Of a stretch of 64,000 nt of DNA, positions 8,070 to 16,239 are shown piece after piece; the stretch's first letter is position 1; every line of letters begins with the position of its first letter. The notes beneath the pieces were generated by a model. It saw nothing but the letters and a program-made list of their open reading frames with translations, did not search any database and was not told where the DNA came from. The DNA comes from Candidatus Mycolicibacterium alkanivorans. Lineage in GTDB: Bacteria > Actinomycetota > Actinomycetes > Mycobacteriales > Mycobacteriaceae. The stretch lies in contig NZ_JAIVFL010000001.1 in assembly GCF_022760805.1 (NCBI RefSeq), positions 3,410,001 to 3,474,000 on the forward strand. Reading direction: 5' to 3'. Both the position numbers and the translations under genes were made by a program.

Positions 8070-9619
8070 GCGCCCGTCCCGTTCCCGGAAGCGCCGGCGG
8101 CGGCGAGTTGCGCAGTGATCGCCGGCATCGGGTCCCTGATCTCCATACCCCAGGCGCGGACGTCGTCGATGGTCCACATGCGTTCGGTGTCCAGCGACGG
8201 CTGCGCGATGAGGGTCTTCGCGTCGGACCGCAGTAGGCCGTTTTCCACCAGGTGATCCGCCAGGCCCACCCCGTCGTGGTGCTGCCAGAAGGTTCGGCTC
8301 TGCGCGTAACGGATGGGCTCCTGGAAGAACAGTGTCTCGCACATGGCCCCGCAGAACGGCAACGTGCGACCGCCGTGTTCACGGAACCGAACTTCACTGC
8401 AGTCGAGTCGCGGGAAGATGCATGGCATCTGACATACCTGGCACAGCGGCGGCAGCGCCTCTAACGTCGCCATCGGGTTGACACCGTCCTCGGCCTTGGT
8501 GATTTGGCGGAAGTTCTCCCAGAAGGGACCGTAGTGCTCATACCAGCCCGGGTATTTGTTCTCGAACCATTCGAAGTCAGACTCCGTCAGCGGATCCCAG
8601 CGCCAGAAATGCAGCGGCCAGGATGCGGCGGCCAGCATCGCGGCGGTGTGGTGCTTCCAGCGCATCTGCTCCTTCGCGAGGTGGAAGCACTCGGGCACGG
8701 TCAGGCCGTAGGGCTCCATCTTGGAGATGTATGAGCCGACCCAGTCCTCCGCGATCCACTCGGTCCACTTCTCCAGGTAGGAGTGCCCGCGCTCCTTCTG
8801 GAAGTAGTCGTAGACGACTCCCAAGAAGGGATCGAGGAAGGAGTGCTGGCGCCAGAATGCGCGGTCGAAGTCGGCCTGCAGGTACTCGAGGTTGTCTTCG
8901 TTGGAGACCACGGCGGCCAGCGTCGAGTAGCCGTTGGCCATGTGCCGGGCCTCGTCGGACTGGACACTCAAAAACACACTCGGGGTGACGTTGTCCCCGT
9001 TGGCCGCCGCGACCTCGGTGAGGGTGACGAAGATCGGATTGGTGTACGCAGTCTCGGCGACCACCTGGAGGTTGAGCGCGCCCTCGACGGGGTCACCAAC
9101 AAAGAATGCCTCCAGGGCCGCCCGGCCGGCCACTCCGAACAGGTTGCTCCCGCGCGCCTTCATCCCGATGTGGAAGCCCTCCGGGTCGGCCGCATGCTTG
9201 GCGAAGTACCGGTTGAGGTACAGCTCCTGGTTGGTGTGCCGGACCTCGTCGATCATCTGCGCCATGTATCCCTGGCGCAGTTCGGCGTTCTCCACGGTGT
9301 CCACCAGCTGGCCGCAGCATTTCATGGCCGCGTACTCACCGAAGTTCACGACCGGTAGCGCGATCTTCAAGATCTCCATCCAGCGCGGCTGCGCCTTGCC
9401 GGCAGAGTTAGACCTGGCCAGTGCGTCCTCCATGGCACCGTACTGGCGGTCATCCTTCTCCTGCTCCATCGACACGTAATCGCGGATCAGGTGGCGGAAG
9501 GGGTCCTTAGTCTTGCGGGGAATGACGTACTTGGTCGGATAGCGGTCGGGCTTCTCGGCGTACGAATGCTCCCAGTCGAAGTCCTTGACCCGCTCATGCG
9601 CCTTGATCAGGTTACGCAT
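8066..9619 (-). CDS. SDIMO hydroxylase alpha (diiron) subunit, right operon
   Basis: A 517-residue catalytic subunit paralogous to the one at 2430-3971. Ligands by motif are E95, E125, H128, E189, E223 and H226; the Cys151-equivalent position of methane monooxygenase is Glu132. The C-terminal Cys cluster LCQVCQMPC...CGAMC is retained. ATG 9619 has a GAAGGTGG site upstream. First gene of a four-gene overlapping operon, divergent from the PucR-type regulator. Its composition fits the surrounding genes better than that of the left copy. The substrate is probably a short-chain alkane or alkene; the two copies may divide substrates or positions of attack. Confidence 0.95.
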   Translation of the reverse strand: MRNLIKAHERVKDFDWEHSYAEKPDRYPTKYVIPRKTKDPFRHLIRDYVSMEQEKDDRQYGAMEDALARSNSAGKAQPRWMEILKIALPVVNFGEYAAMKCCGQLVDTVENAELRQGYMAQMIDEVRHTNQELYLNRYFAKHAADPEGFHIGMKARGSNLFGVAGRAALEAFFVGDPVEGALNLQVVAETAYTNPIFVTLTEVAAANGDNVTPSVFLSVQSDEARHMANGYSTLAAVVSNEDNLEYLQADFDRAFWRQHSFLDPFLGVVYDYFQKERGHSYLEKWTEWIAEDWVGSYISKMEPYGLTVPECFHLAKEQMRWKHHTAAMLAAASWPLHFWRWDPLTESDFEWFENKYPGWYEHYGPFWENFRQITKAEDGVNPMATLEALPPLCQVCQMPCIFPRLDCSEVRFREHGGRTLPFCGAMCETLFFQEPIRYAQSRTFWQHHDGVGLADHLVENGLLRSDAKTLIAQPSLDTERMWTIDDVRAWGMEIRDPMPAITAQLAAAGASGNGTGA

Positions 9620-9642
9620 CGAGTTCCACCTTCATTGGTAGT

Positions 9643-9666
9643 AAGAATCACCATTATTCTTGGTGA
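9643..9666. promoter_or_regulatory. Nested inverted repeats between right SDIMO and PucR
   Basis: Two interleaved dyads, AAGAAT-N7-ATTCTT (9643-9661) and TCACCA-N7-TGGTGA (9648-9666), lie only 24-47 bases upstream of the alpha-subunit ATG. They sit in the 123-base intergenic region shared with the divergent PucR-type gene. Position and symmetry suggest a regulator binding site. A -10-like TTATAGT on the minus strand lies just beyond. Confidence 0.5.
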
Positions 9667-9742
9667 CAGAGATCACTATAAGAGCGTCGGCGACTGCGGA
9701 GCATCGGCGGAACGTACGATAACTGCGTCTGGATTGGTGCAT

Positions 9743-11623
9743 ATGCATGAAATCGGGCCGTTGCCTGGCCATCGCGCGATCCTCGAGCGGGCGGATCGGC
9801 TTGCCTCTCGGGCCGCCGATCTGATCGAGGCCGCTGTCGGCCGTCCCGTCTTGGTGCTGCACAGCGGGGCGATCGAGCAAGCGCAGATCGAGCTCGACCT
9901 GCAGGAGAGAGATCGCCCGGACATGCTGGGCGGCGGGTCGGTCGAGTTCCTGCATCGAGGAGCTGGCCAGGCCGGACTCCGTGCCGCTGCCGTTCGGATC
10001 GCTGACCACGGGGCCGGCCCACCGCACGTGTTGGTGGTTCATGCGCAGGCGTCGGACAGCGCACTCGCCGCGGACGCGGACGAGTGTTCGGGTGTCCTCG
10101 ACCTGTTCCCGGGCTCCGTCTCGGTGACGTGTCTGTTCGCGGGACCCCACGCCGCTGGTGCCGGGTTTCCCGCGCTGCTGCGACACACCGTCCTGTGGGT
10201 CGATGGAACCGAGCTCAATACTCGGTCGCCGGAGGGTCGCCTCGTGCTGCTGGACCACCTGCTCGACCAACTCGACAGCCCCGCCCAGGTACGCCATCTC
10301 GCGATGTCGCCGGCGATCTCCACATTGAGCGGCAGCGCGGTCGACCGGCTGATCGCTCGCCGACTTCGCGCCCTGTCCCCGGAGGCAGAGTCCACTCCTG
10401 GGCCGTCGGCTTCCGGCGCCCCGAACTGCGCCGCGGTGTGTGGGGCGCTCGCCGGATCCGACGGCCTACTCGCCGAGATGCTGGCTGCCGCATCGCACGT
10501 CGCCGACGAACTCCTGCTGGAAGACGCAGAGTTCGTTCCGGTCATCTGGCACCCGCCCGACCGATGCCCTTCCTCGCTCTCCGAGCTGATCACCGCCGGG
10601 CGGCTGCGGCGACTGGCCGACCACCTAGAACCGGGCATCCCCGAACTGGTTCGGCTCGGCACACCCGCCGCTGGCCACCGGATCGTCGCGCGGCTCGGCT
10701 CCAAGAAACCGCTGGGCTACCTTTCGACGATCGCACATGGCGGTAACACGGATGCAGCCATCGAATGGCTCCGCCACCTTGCTCCGGTGGCCGCCGCCGA
10801 AATCACCCACCGTGCCTCGTGGCCGAGACTGAGCTCGGAGACCCGCCGGCAGATGGTGAGCCTGCTGGCAAAGGGCGCCTTCCGGCGGCATTCGGCCAAA
10901 TTGGCGGTCGAGCACCTCGTGGGGTCACTCGGCGCGCGGGTGGCCGCTCTGGACGAGATCAGAACAGCCGACGCCGTGGCGACCACGACCGCACCACCCG
11001 ACGATCGTCGCGATTCCGAGGGCAAAATTGGCCGAATGCTCGATTCGTTGGGCCTCCCGCACGGCGAGCACATGGGCATGGTGGTCGCATTGGTCGACGC
11101 CAACGACAGCTCCGTGGATCGACTGAAGCGCGCGGTGCGGCAACGCGCCGTCGCGGTGGGGCTGGGGTCCACGGTGCGCGACCCTATGGAGTTGGCCTCC
11201 TCCGCGCGGCAGGCGGTCTATGCATGCCAACTCGCGGTAAGCACCCGCCAACGGTTCCTGGACTTCGCCGCGATCGGCGTCCACCGCTTACTGCTCCCCG
11301 GCGCCGAAGCGGGCGACCCCGAGTTCGAGGAGCCGATCCGACGGCTAGAGCAGGCGGCGGCGACACTGCGCTTTGACGGCTGGCAGACCCTGGCCAGTTA
11401 CCTGAACACCGGTGGGAACCTCCGCCGGGCGGCCCACGATCTGCTCGTGCACGCGAACACGATGCGCTATCGGTTGGAGCGGATTGCCGAGGTCATGGAT
11501 GTCGACCTCACCGACCCCGAACAGTGCTTCCGCCTCCAGCTCGCTATCCGGCTGCGCGCCGGTCGACGCTCGCTCGCGGAGTCAGGCCTCTGGGATGACG
11601 CATTTGGCAACGGGCCGGAATAG
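9743..11623 (+). CDS. PucR/CdaR-family transcriptional regulator
   Basis: A 626-residue regulator. The C-terminal PucR helix-turn-helix is clear: LASYLNTGGNLRRAAHDLLVHANTMRYRLERI, about residues 550-600. The long N-terminal and middle part is the variable sensory region, with a CdaR GGDEF-like segment before the DNA-binding domain. The frame is open back to 9491, but that extension overlaps the alpha-subunit gene. ATG 9743, or GTG two codons earlier, gives a plausible, nearly leaderless start. Divergent from the right SDIMO operon, which it most likely controls. PucR-type proteins are generally activators responding to a pathway metabolite. Confidence 0.88.
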   Translation: MHEIGPLPGHRAILERADRLASRAADLIEAAVGRPVLVLHSGAIEQAQIELDLQERDRPDMLGGGSVEFLHRGAGQAGLRAAAVRIADHGAGPPHVLVVHAQASDSALAADADECSGVLDLFPGSVSVTCLFAGPHAAGAGFPALLRHTVLWVDGTELNTRSPEGRLVLLDHLLDQLDSPAQVRHLAMSPAISTLSGSAVDRLIARRLRALSPEAESTPGPSASGAPNCAAVCGALAGSDGLLAEMLAAASHVADELLLEDAEFVPVIWHPPDRCPSSLSELITAGRLRRLADHLEPGIPELVRLGTPAAGHRIVARLGSKKPLGYLSTIAHGGNTDAAIEWLRHLAPVAAAEITHRASWPRLSSETRRQMVSLLAKGAFRRHSAKLAVEHLVGSLGARVAALDEIRTADAVATTTAPPDDRRDSEGKIGRMLDSLGLPHGEHMGMVVALVDANDSSVDRLKRAVRQRAVAVGLGSTVRDPMELASSARQAVYACQLAVSTRQRFLDFAAIGVHRLLLPGAEAGDPEFEEPIRRLEQAAATLRFDGWQTLASYLNTGGNLRRAAHDLLVHANTMRYRLERIAEVMDVDLTDPEQCFRLQLAIRLRAGRRSLAESGLWDDAFGNGPE

Positions 11624-11715
11624 CGGTCTCCTGTTTGACACACCCCCCCACGAGGTGTCCCCGGGCACGGTGGTTCGCGCGTCGTGTGGTCATCAACCAT
11701 CGAGCAGCGTAGTTG

Positions 11716-11721
11716 TATAAT
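11716..11721 (+). promoter_or_regulatory. Candidate -10 element (TATAAT)
   Basis: A consensus TATAAT lies in the 288-base gap before the acyl-CoA dehydrogenase at 11912. No good -35 hexamer is visible at 17 bases, and the leader to the start would be about 185 bases. An exact consensus hexamer in such GC-rich DNA is suggestive only. Confidence 0.35.
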
Positions 11722-11911
11722 GATTGTCCTGAAAGTGGATCGGCTGACCTGTCGACCACGAGCTAGGAAAACGATGGTTGCTCCCATGCTGTGCTTCTGC
11801 GGCCACCGTCGAAGACAGTGATGGATGACAAAGCAGCAGTAGAGCGAGCTGCGTCCAGGCAGGTTCGTTCCGTCTCCCGAAGTCACGCGACTTTAGGCTG
11901 AGGAGGTAGCG

Positions 11912-13078
11912 ATGGACTTCGCCCCCAACCCGGACCACGACGCCCTGCGTAAGGGCGTGCGCCAGGTGACCGCCCGATTCAACGACGAATACTGGGCCGC
12001 CTGCGACCGGGACCACCGCTTCCCGGACGAGTTCTACCGGTCACTGGCCGAGGGCGGCTGGCTCGGCATCGCGATTCCGGAAGAGTACGGCGGCGGCGGG
12101 CAGGGCATCACCGAAGCATCTTTGCTACTCCAAGAGATTGCGCAGTCGGGCGCCGCGATGAACGGGTGCAGCGCCATCCACCTGACGATCTTCGGGATGA
12201 ACCCCGTGGTCAAGCACGGCTCCCCACAGCTGCGCGAGCAGCTGCTGCCAAAGGTTGTCTCCGGTGAGCTGCACGTGTCTTTCGGAGTCACCGAGCCCGA
12301 CGCGGGCACAGATACCAGTCGGATCACCACCCGGGCGCGTCGCGACGGCGACCACTACGTCGTCAACGGCCGGAAAGTGTGGATCACCAAGGCCCAGCAG
12401 GCCGACTACCTGCTGCTTCTCACCCGCACGACGCCCCGCGAGGAGTGCGCCCGTCCGATCGACGGGATGACACTGTTTCTGGCCCCGCTCGACCGCTCCG
12501 CCGTGGAGATCCGAGAGATCCCGAAGATGGGCCGCAACGCCGTGAATTCCAACGCGCTGTTCATCGACAACCTGCGCATCCCTGCCGATCATCGAATCGG
12601 CGACGAAGGCAAGGGGTTTCAGTACCTGCTCGACGGACTGAATCCGGAGCGGATCCTGATCGCGCACGAGGCGATCGGAATCGGGCGAGCGTCGATCCGA
12701 CGCGCTGTGGACTACGCCAACCAGCGGGTGGTGTTCGATCGTCCGATCGGCAAGAACCAGGGCATCGCCTTCCCATTGGCGGAGGCCACCATGCGACTGG
12801 ACGCAGCCGAGCAGGTGGCCAACAGGGCGGCATGGTTATATGACCACGGCCAGCCGTGTGCCCGCGAGGCCAACAGCGCCAAGTTCCTGGCCGCCGACGC
12901 CGGGTTTTTCGCCGCCGACCGCGCGGTCCAGACCCACGGCGGGTTCGGCTTTGCCAGCGAGTACCACGTGGAGCGGTACTTCCGCGAGGCACGCCTGATG
13001 AAGATCGCGCCGGTTTCCCAGGAGATGGTGCTCAACTACATCGCCGAGCACGTGCTCGGTCTGCCGAGGTCATATTGA
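11912..13078 (+). CDS. Acyl-CoA dehydrogenase (FadE-type)
   Basis: FAD-dependent alpha,beta-dehydrogenation of an acyl-CoA; 388 residues, the normal length. ATG preceded by GAGGAGG. Visible landmarks are SFGVTEPDAGTDTS (FAD/substrate loop), VVNGRKVWITKAQQAD and the C-terminal THGGFGFASEYHVERYFREARL. The usual C-terminal catalytic Glu (YEGT position) is replaced: the sequence there is KIAPVSQEM. A Glu in LNPERIL sits where isovaleryl-CoA-type enzymes keep their base. That points to a branched-chain or otherwise non-standard acyl substrate. Co-directional with the SRPBCC gene 82 bases downstream. Confidence 0.9.
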   Translation: MDFAPNPDHDALRKGVRQVTARFNDEYWAACDRDHRFPDEFYRSLAEGGWLGIAIPEEYGGGGQGITEASLLLQEIAQSGAAMNGCSAIHLTIFGMNPVVKHGSPQLREQLLPKVVSGELHVSFGVTEPDAGTDTSRITTRARRDGDHYVVNGRKVWITKAQQADYLLLLTRTTPREECARPIDGMTLFLAPLDRSAVEIREIPKMGRNAVNSNALFIDNLRIPADHRIGDEGKGFQYLLDGLNPERILIAHEAIGIGRASIRRAVDYANQRVVFDRPIGKNQGIAFPLAEATMRLDAAEQVANRAAWLYDHGQPCAREANSAKFLAADAGFFAADRAVQTHGGFGFASEYHVERYFREARLMKIAPVSQEMVLNYIAEHVLGLPRSY

Positions 13079-13160
13079 GCGGCAGACTATCGGCAACCCG
13101 TAAGGCGCAGAAGACCCACCCGCACCGGCCAAGCGCCGGCTGACCGAACGGAGTGACGAA

Positions 13161-13664
13161 GTGACCGCACACATGAGCCCGCCACCGGATTCGAAGGCCG
13201 GCGGAACCGAGGCGGTGTTGGATAAATCGCTGCGCTACGCCGTGTCCGCACCCAAGCTGTACGAGCTGTTGGTGTCTGAAGACGCGGCGGCTCACTGGAT
13301 GGGCGCCGATGTGATCATCGACCCGGCCGTTGGCGGTGAGATCCAGGTGAGTATGTCCGGGTGGCCGGAGATCGTCGGCGAGTTCCTCGAAGTGCTCGCA
13401 CCGGAGCGGCTCGTGGTGAGCTGGCAAGCAGCTGATTGGGGGCGGCCGTTGCTCAGCACCATCGAGATCCACACCGACGGGCCACACGACAGCCGGCTCT
13501 CCTTGCGGGAATCGGGCTTCGGCTCCGACGATGACCTGCTGCGGCGCCGGGACTGGCTTTGGTCGCACTGGCTGGTTCGGCTGGCGGCTTGGGGCGCCCA
13601 ACGGGGCTCTGTCGGGGCGACGCCGCAAACCGCCCCCAAACCGACGGATCGACACCGCTGCTGA
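13161..13664 (+). CDS. SRPBCC/AHSA1-like protein
   Basis: A 167-residue protein of the START-like (Bet v1) fold with an AHSA1-type pattern: DKSLRYAVSAPKLYELLVSEDAAAHWMG at the N-terminus, then GGEIQVSMSGWPEIVGEFLEV and LVVSWQAADWG. GTG start with GGAG upstream. Such proteins bind hydrophobic ligands in a deep cavity, but the specific role is unknown. It follows the acyl-CoA dehydrogenase on the same strand. The next 200 bases, to 13864, hold only short open frames that I could not identify. Confidence 0.75.
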   Translation: MTAHMSPPPDSKAGGTEAVLDKSLRYAVSAPKLYELLVSEDAAAHWMGADVIIDPAVGGEIQVSMSGWPEIVGEFLEVLAPERLVVSWQAADWGRPLLSTIEIHTDGPHDSRLSLRESGFGSDDDLLRRRDWLWSHWLVRLAAWGAQRGSVGATPQTAPKPTDRHRC

Positions 13665-13864
13665 ACCGACCCCCATCGCGCACCATTCCTCGACATCGTC
13701 AGGCGCGATCTGCGGAGGCGGGACAGTCATGCCGATCAAACGCCTCGACTACTGCGATTTCCCAGCTGATGGATATGTACCAGGAGGAGGCCGAGGCGGC
13801 ACGCCGCGGGACGCTCAAACACGGCTAGATGGACGCCGAGCGCGCCCGGTTCGGCGGCCAGGTG

Positions 13865-14617
13865 CTACTGGGCGGTGTAGCCCCCATCGATGACGAGTTC
13901 CGAGCCCGTCATGAACGACGACTCGTCCGATGCGAGGAAGAGCGCGCCGTACGCGATTTCCTCGGGTCTGCCCATCCGTCCGAGCGGCGTGGCGGCGGTC
14001 AGTGCCGGCAGGCCCTCGGCCGGGATCTCCTCGTCCACCATCCCCGTGTCGATCACACCAGGATGAATCGAGTTCACCCGAATTCCCTCGGACGCGTACT
14101 GGACGGCGGCGGTCTTGGTGAGCAGGCGCACCGCTCCCTTGGTCGCCTGGTAGGCCGCGGCCGCACCGCTGCCGATCAGGCCGTAGATCGAAGAGACATT
14201 GACGATCGAGCCCCCGCCTGCCCTGCGAATGGAAGGAATGGCGGACTTCATGCCCAGCCACACCCCGGTCTGGTTCACCGCGACAATCCGGTTCCACACC
14301 TCCAGCGAGGTCTGCTCAACACCGGCCATGTCCAGGATCCCGGCGTTGTTCACCAATACGTTCAGTTCACCGAACACCGCAGTCGCGTGTCGGACCGCGC
14401 GGTCCCAATCCGCCTCGTCGGCAACGTCGAGCCGGGTGGCTGACACCGTAGCCCCCGCGTCCAGAAGTTCCTTTTCGAGGGACACCAGCGCGTCGTCACG
14501 AACGTCGGTGATGACGACGGATGCACCTTCGGCGGCAAACAGCCGGGCCTCCGCTGCACCTTGTCCGCGCGCGGCTCCGGTGATGAGCGCAACCTTGCCT
14601 TCGAGGCGGTTCGTCAT
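13865..14617 (-). CDS. Short-chain dehydrogenase/reductase
   Basis: A classical SDR of 250 residues using NAD(P)H to interconvert alcohol and ketone. It has TGAARGQG (cofactor loop), NNAG, the catalytic VSS and YQATK (Tyr-Lys pair), and the C-terminal GSELVIDGGY typical of this class. An acidic residue after the second strand (VVITDVRDD) favours NAD. It is the last gene of a minus-strand set with aldehyde dehydrogenase, Baeyer-Villiger monooxygenase and esterase. It could therefore supply the ketone for the monooxygenase by oxidising a secondary or cyclic alcohol. Confidence 0.92.
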   Translation of the reverse strand: MTNRLEGKVALITGAARGQGAAEARLFAAEGASVVITDVRDDALVSLEKELLDAGATVSATRLDVADEADWDRAVRHATAVFGELNVLVNNAGILDMAGVEQTSLEVWNRIVAVNQTGVWLGMKSAIPSIRRAGGGSIVNVSSIYGLIGSGAAAAYQATKGAVRLLTKTAAVQYASEGIRVNSIHPGVIDTGMVDEEIPAEGLPALTAATPLGRMGRPEEIAYGALFLASDESSFMTGSELVIDGGYTAQ

Positions 14618-14687
14618 TTCTGCGTCTCTCTTTCCGATAGTGGTTGTCGGCCAGTTCTTGCCGGCGCTGGCCGGGCGTGCGGCGGTT

Positions 14688-16163
14688 TCAATCCGTGGTG
14701 AGGGCGATGTACTTCGTCTCCATGAAGTCTTCGAGCGCGTGGTGACCGCCCTCGCGACCGAGACCCGAGCTCTTGACCCCCCCGAACGGCGCAGCCGGGT
14801 CGGATATCAGGCCACGGTTCACGCCGACCATGCCGACGTCGAGGCGCTCGCTGATCGACACCGCGCGCGAAATGTCTCGAGTGAACAGATAGCCCGCAAG
14901 TCCGTACTGCGTATCGTTTGCGAAGGAGACTGCCTCATCGATCGAGTCGACGACGAACAGGGGCGCCACCGGGGCGAAGAGTTCCTGACCGGAAAACTCG
15001 GGAGCCTTGTCCCGCATCGCCAGGACTGTCGGCTCGAAGAAGTAGCCGTCGCCGCCCACCGGCTTACCGCCCACCAGCACATCGGCCTGCGCGCCGACGA
15101 CACTTTGGACTGTGCCGGTGATCGCTTGCCGCTGTGTTTCGGAGATCATCGGCCCGACGTCGACCCCCGGCCGGTAGCCCGGTCCGACGACCAGATTGCG
15201 CACCTCATCGACGAACAACTCGGTGAACTCCGCGGCGATACCCTGCTGCAGGATGATCCTGTTCGCGGCGACACAGGCCTGCCCCGCGTTGCGGAATTTC
15301 GCGGCGACGGCTGCTGCGACGGCATGCTCGACGTCGGCGTCGTCGAGGACGATGAACGGGCCGTTTCCGCCGAGTTCGAGTTGAACACTCACGACATTGC
15401 GCGCTGCCTGGCGCATCATCAACGAGCCGACGGCGACCGAGCCGGTGAAGCTGACCTTGCGCAGCCGCCGGTCATGTAGAAGTTCCGTAGACAGCTCCCC
15501 TGGACGAGAGGTATGGACCAGATTCAACACGCCTGCGGGAATGCCCGCGTCAACGACGGCCTGCATCAGCAGTGCCGAGGTCAGCGGCGTCTGCTCCGCG
15601 GGTTTCATGATGGCTGTGCAGCCCGCGGCAAGCGCAGCGACGGCCTTGCGAGCCGGGACGAGGACGGGAAAGTTCCACGGCGATACGAGCAGGCTGGGAC
15701 CGACCGGTTGCATCGTGGCGACGATCCGGAAATTGCCGCGCGAACCTCGGGAGAAGGAGCCATGCACGTGAGCCGCCTGCTCCGCCAGCCATTTGACGAA
15801 ATCGAGCGTCAGCGCCATCTCGCCTGCGGCCTCGGATCGTGGCTTCCCCGCCTCCAGCACCATGAGGTCGATGAAGGCCTCCGCTCGATCCGTGAGCAGC
15901 TGGTGGATTCCGTGCATGAGGTCGCCGCGCACCCTCGGCGCCACGTCGGCCCACGAGGCTTGGGCGGCGTGGGCGGCGTCGAGGGCAGCTCGCGTGTGCG
16001 CGTTTGTCGCGTCTGAGACGGATGCGAATGGCTCTCCCGTCGCGGGGTCGACCACGTCGAAGGTGTGGTCGAGGTCGATCCATTCGCCGTCGACGTGCAA
16101 TCCGGTAGGCACTGTGTGCTGGCGTGCGGTGCCGGGAAAGTGGACGGTGACCGTGCGAGACAC
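14688..16163 (-). CDS. NAD(P)-dependent aldehyde dehydrogenase
   Basis: A 491-residue ALDH-superfamily enzyme closest in layout to succinate-semialdehyde-type dehydrogenases. It shows SPWNFPVLVPARK (cofactor), LELGGNGPFIVLDD with the general-base Glu, and RNAGQACVAANR with the catalytic Cys. The GTG at 16163 has GAAAGGAAGG 6 bases upstream; the open frame to 16316 lacks such support. It probably oxidises the aldehyde formed from the alcohol that ester hydrolysis releases in the Baeyer-Villiger route. Confidence 0.92.
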   Translation of the reverse strand: MSRTVTVHFPGTARQHTVPTGLHVDGEWIDLDHTFDVVDPATGEPFASVSDATNAHTRAALDAAHAAQASWADVAPRVRGDLMHGIHQLLTDRAEAFIDLMVLEAGKPRSEAAGEMALTLDFVKWLAEQAAHVHGSFSRGSRGNFRIVATMQPVGPSLLVSPWNFPVLVPARKAVAALAAGCTAIMKPAEQTPLTSALLMQAVVDAGIPAGVLNLVHTSRPGELSTELLHDRRLRKVSFTGSVAVGSLMMRQAARNVVSVQLELGGNGPFIVLDDADVEHAVAAAVAAKFRNAGQACVAANRIILQQGIAAEFTELFVDEVRNLVVGPGYRPGVDVGPMISETQRQAITGTVQSVVGAQADVLVGGKPVGGDGYFFEPTVLAMRDKAPEFSGQELFAPVAPLFVVDSIDEAVSFANDTQYGLAGYLFTRDISRAVSISERLDVGMVGVNRGLISDPAAPFGGVKSSGLGREGGHHALEDFMETKYIALTTD

Positions 16164-16239
16164 TAGAACCTTCCTTTCGGTGGGAGTCAACGGGCTTCGG
16201 CGCGGGTGACCGGCTGACGGCCTGTGCGCTGCGGCCCGC

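Noticed and set aside
13559..13828. Open frame ending in a helix-like peptide (QLMDMYQEEAEAARR)
   Set aside because: Most of it overlaps the SRPBCC gene in another frame, there is no clear start, and nothing was recognised.
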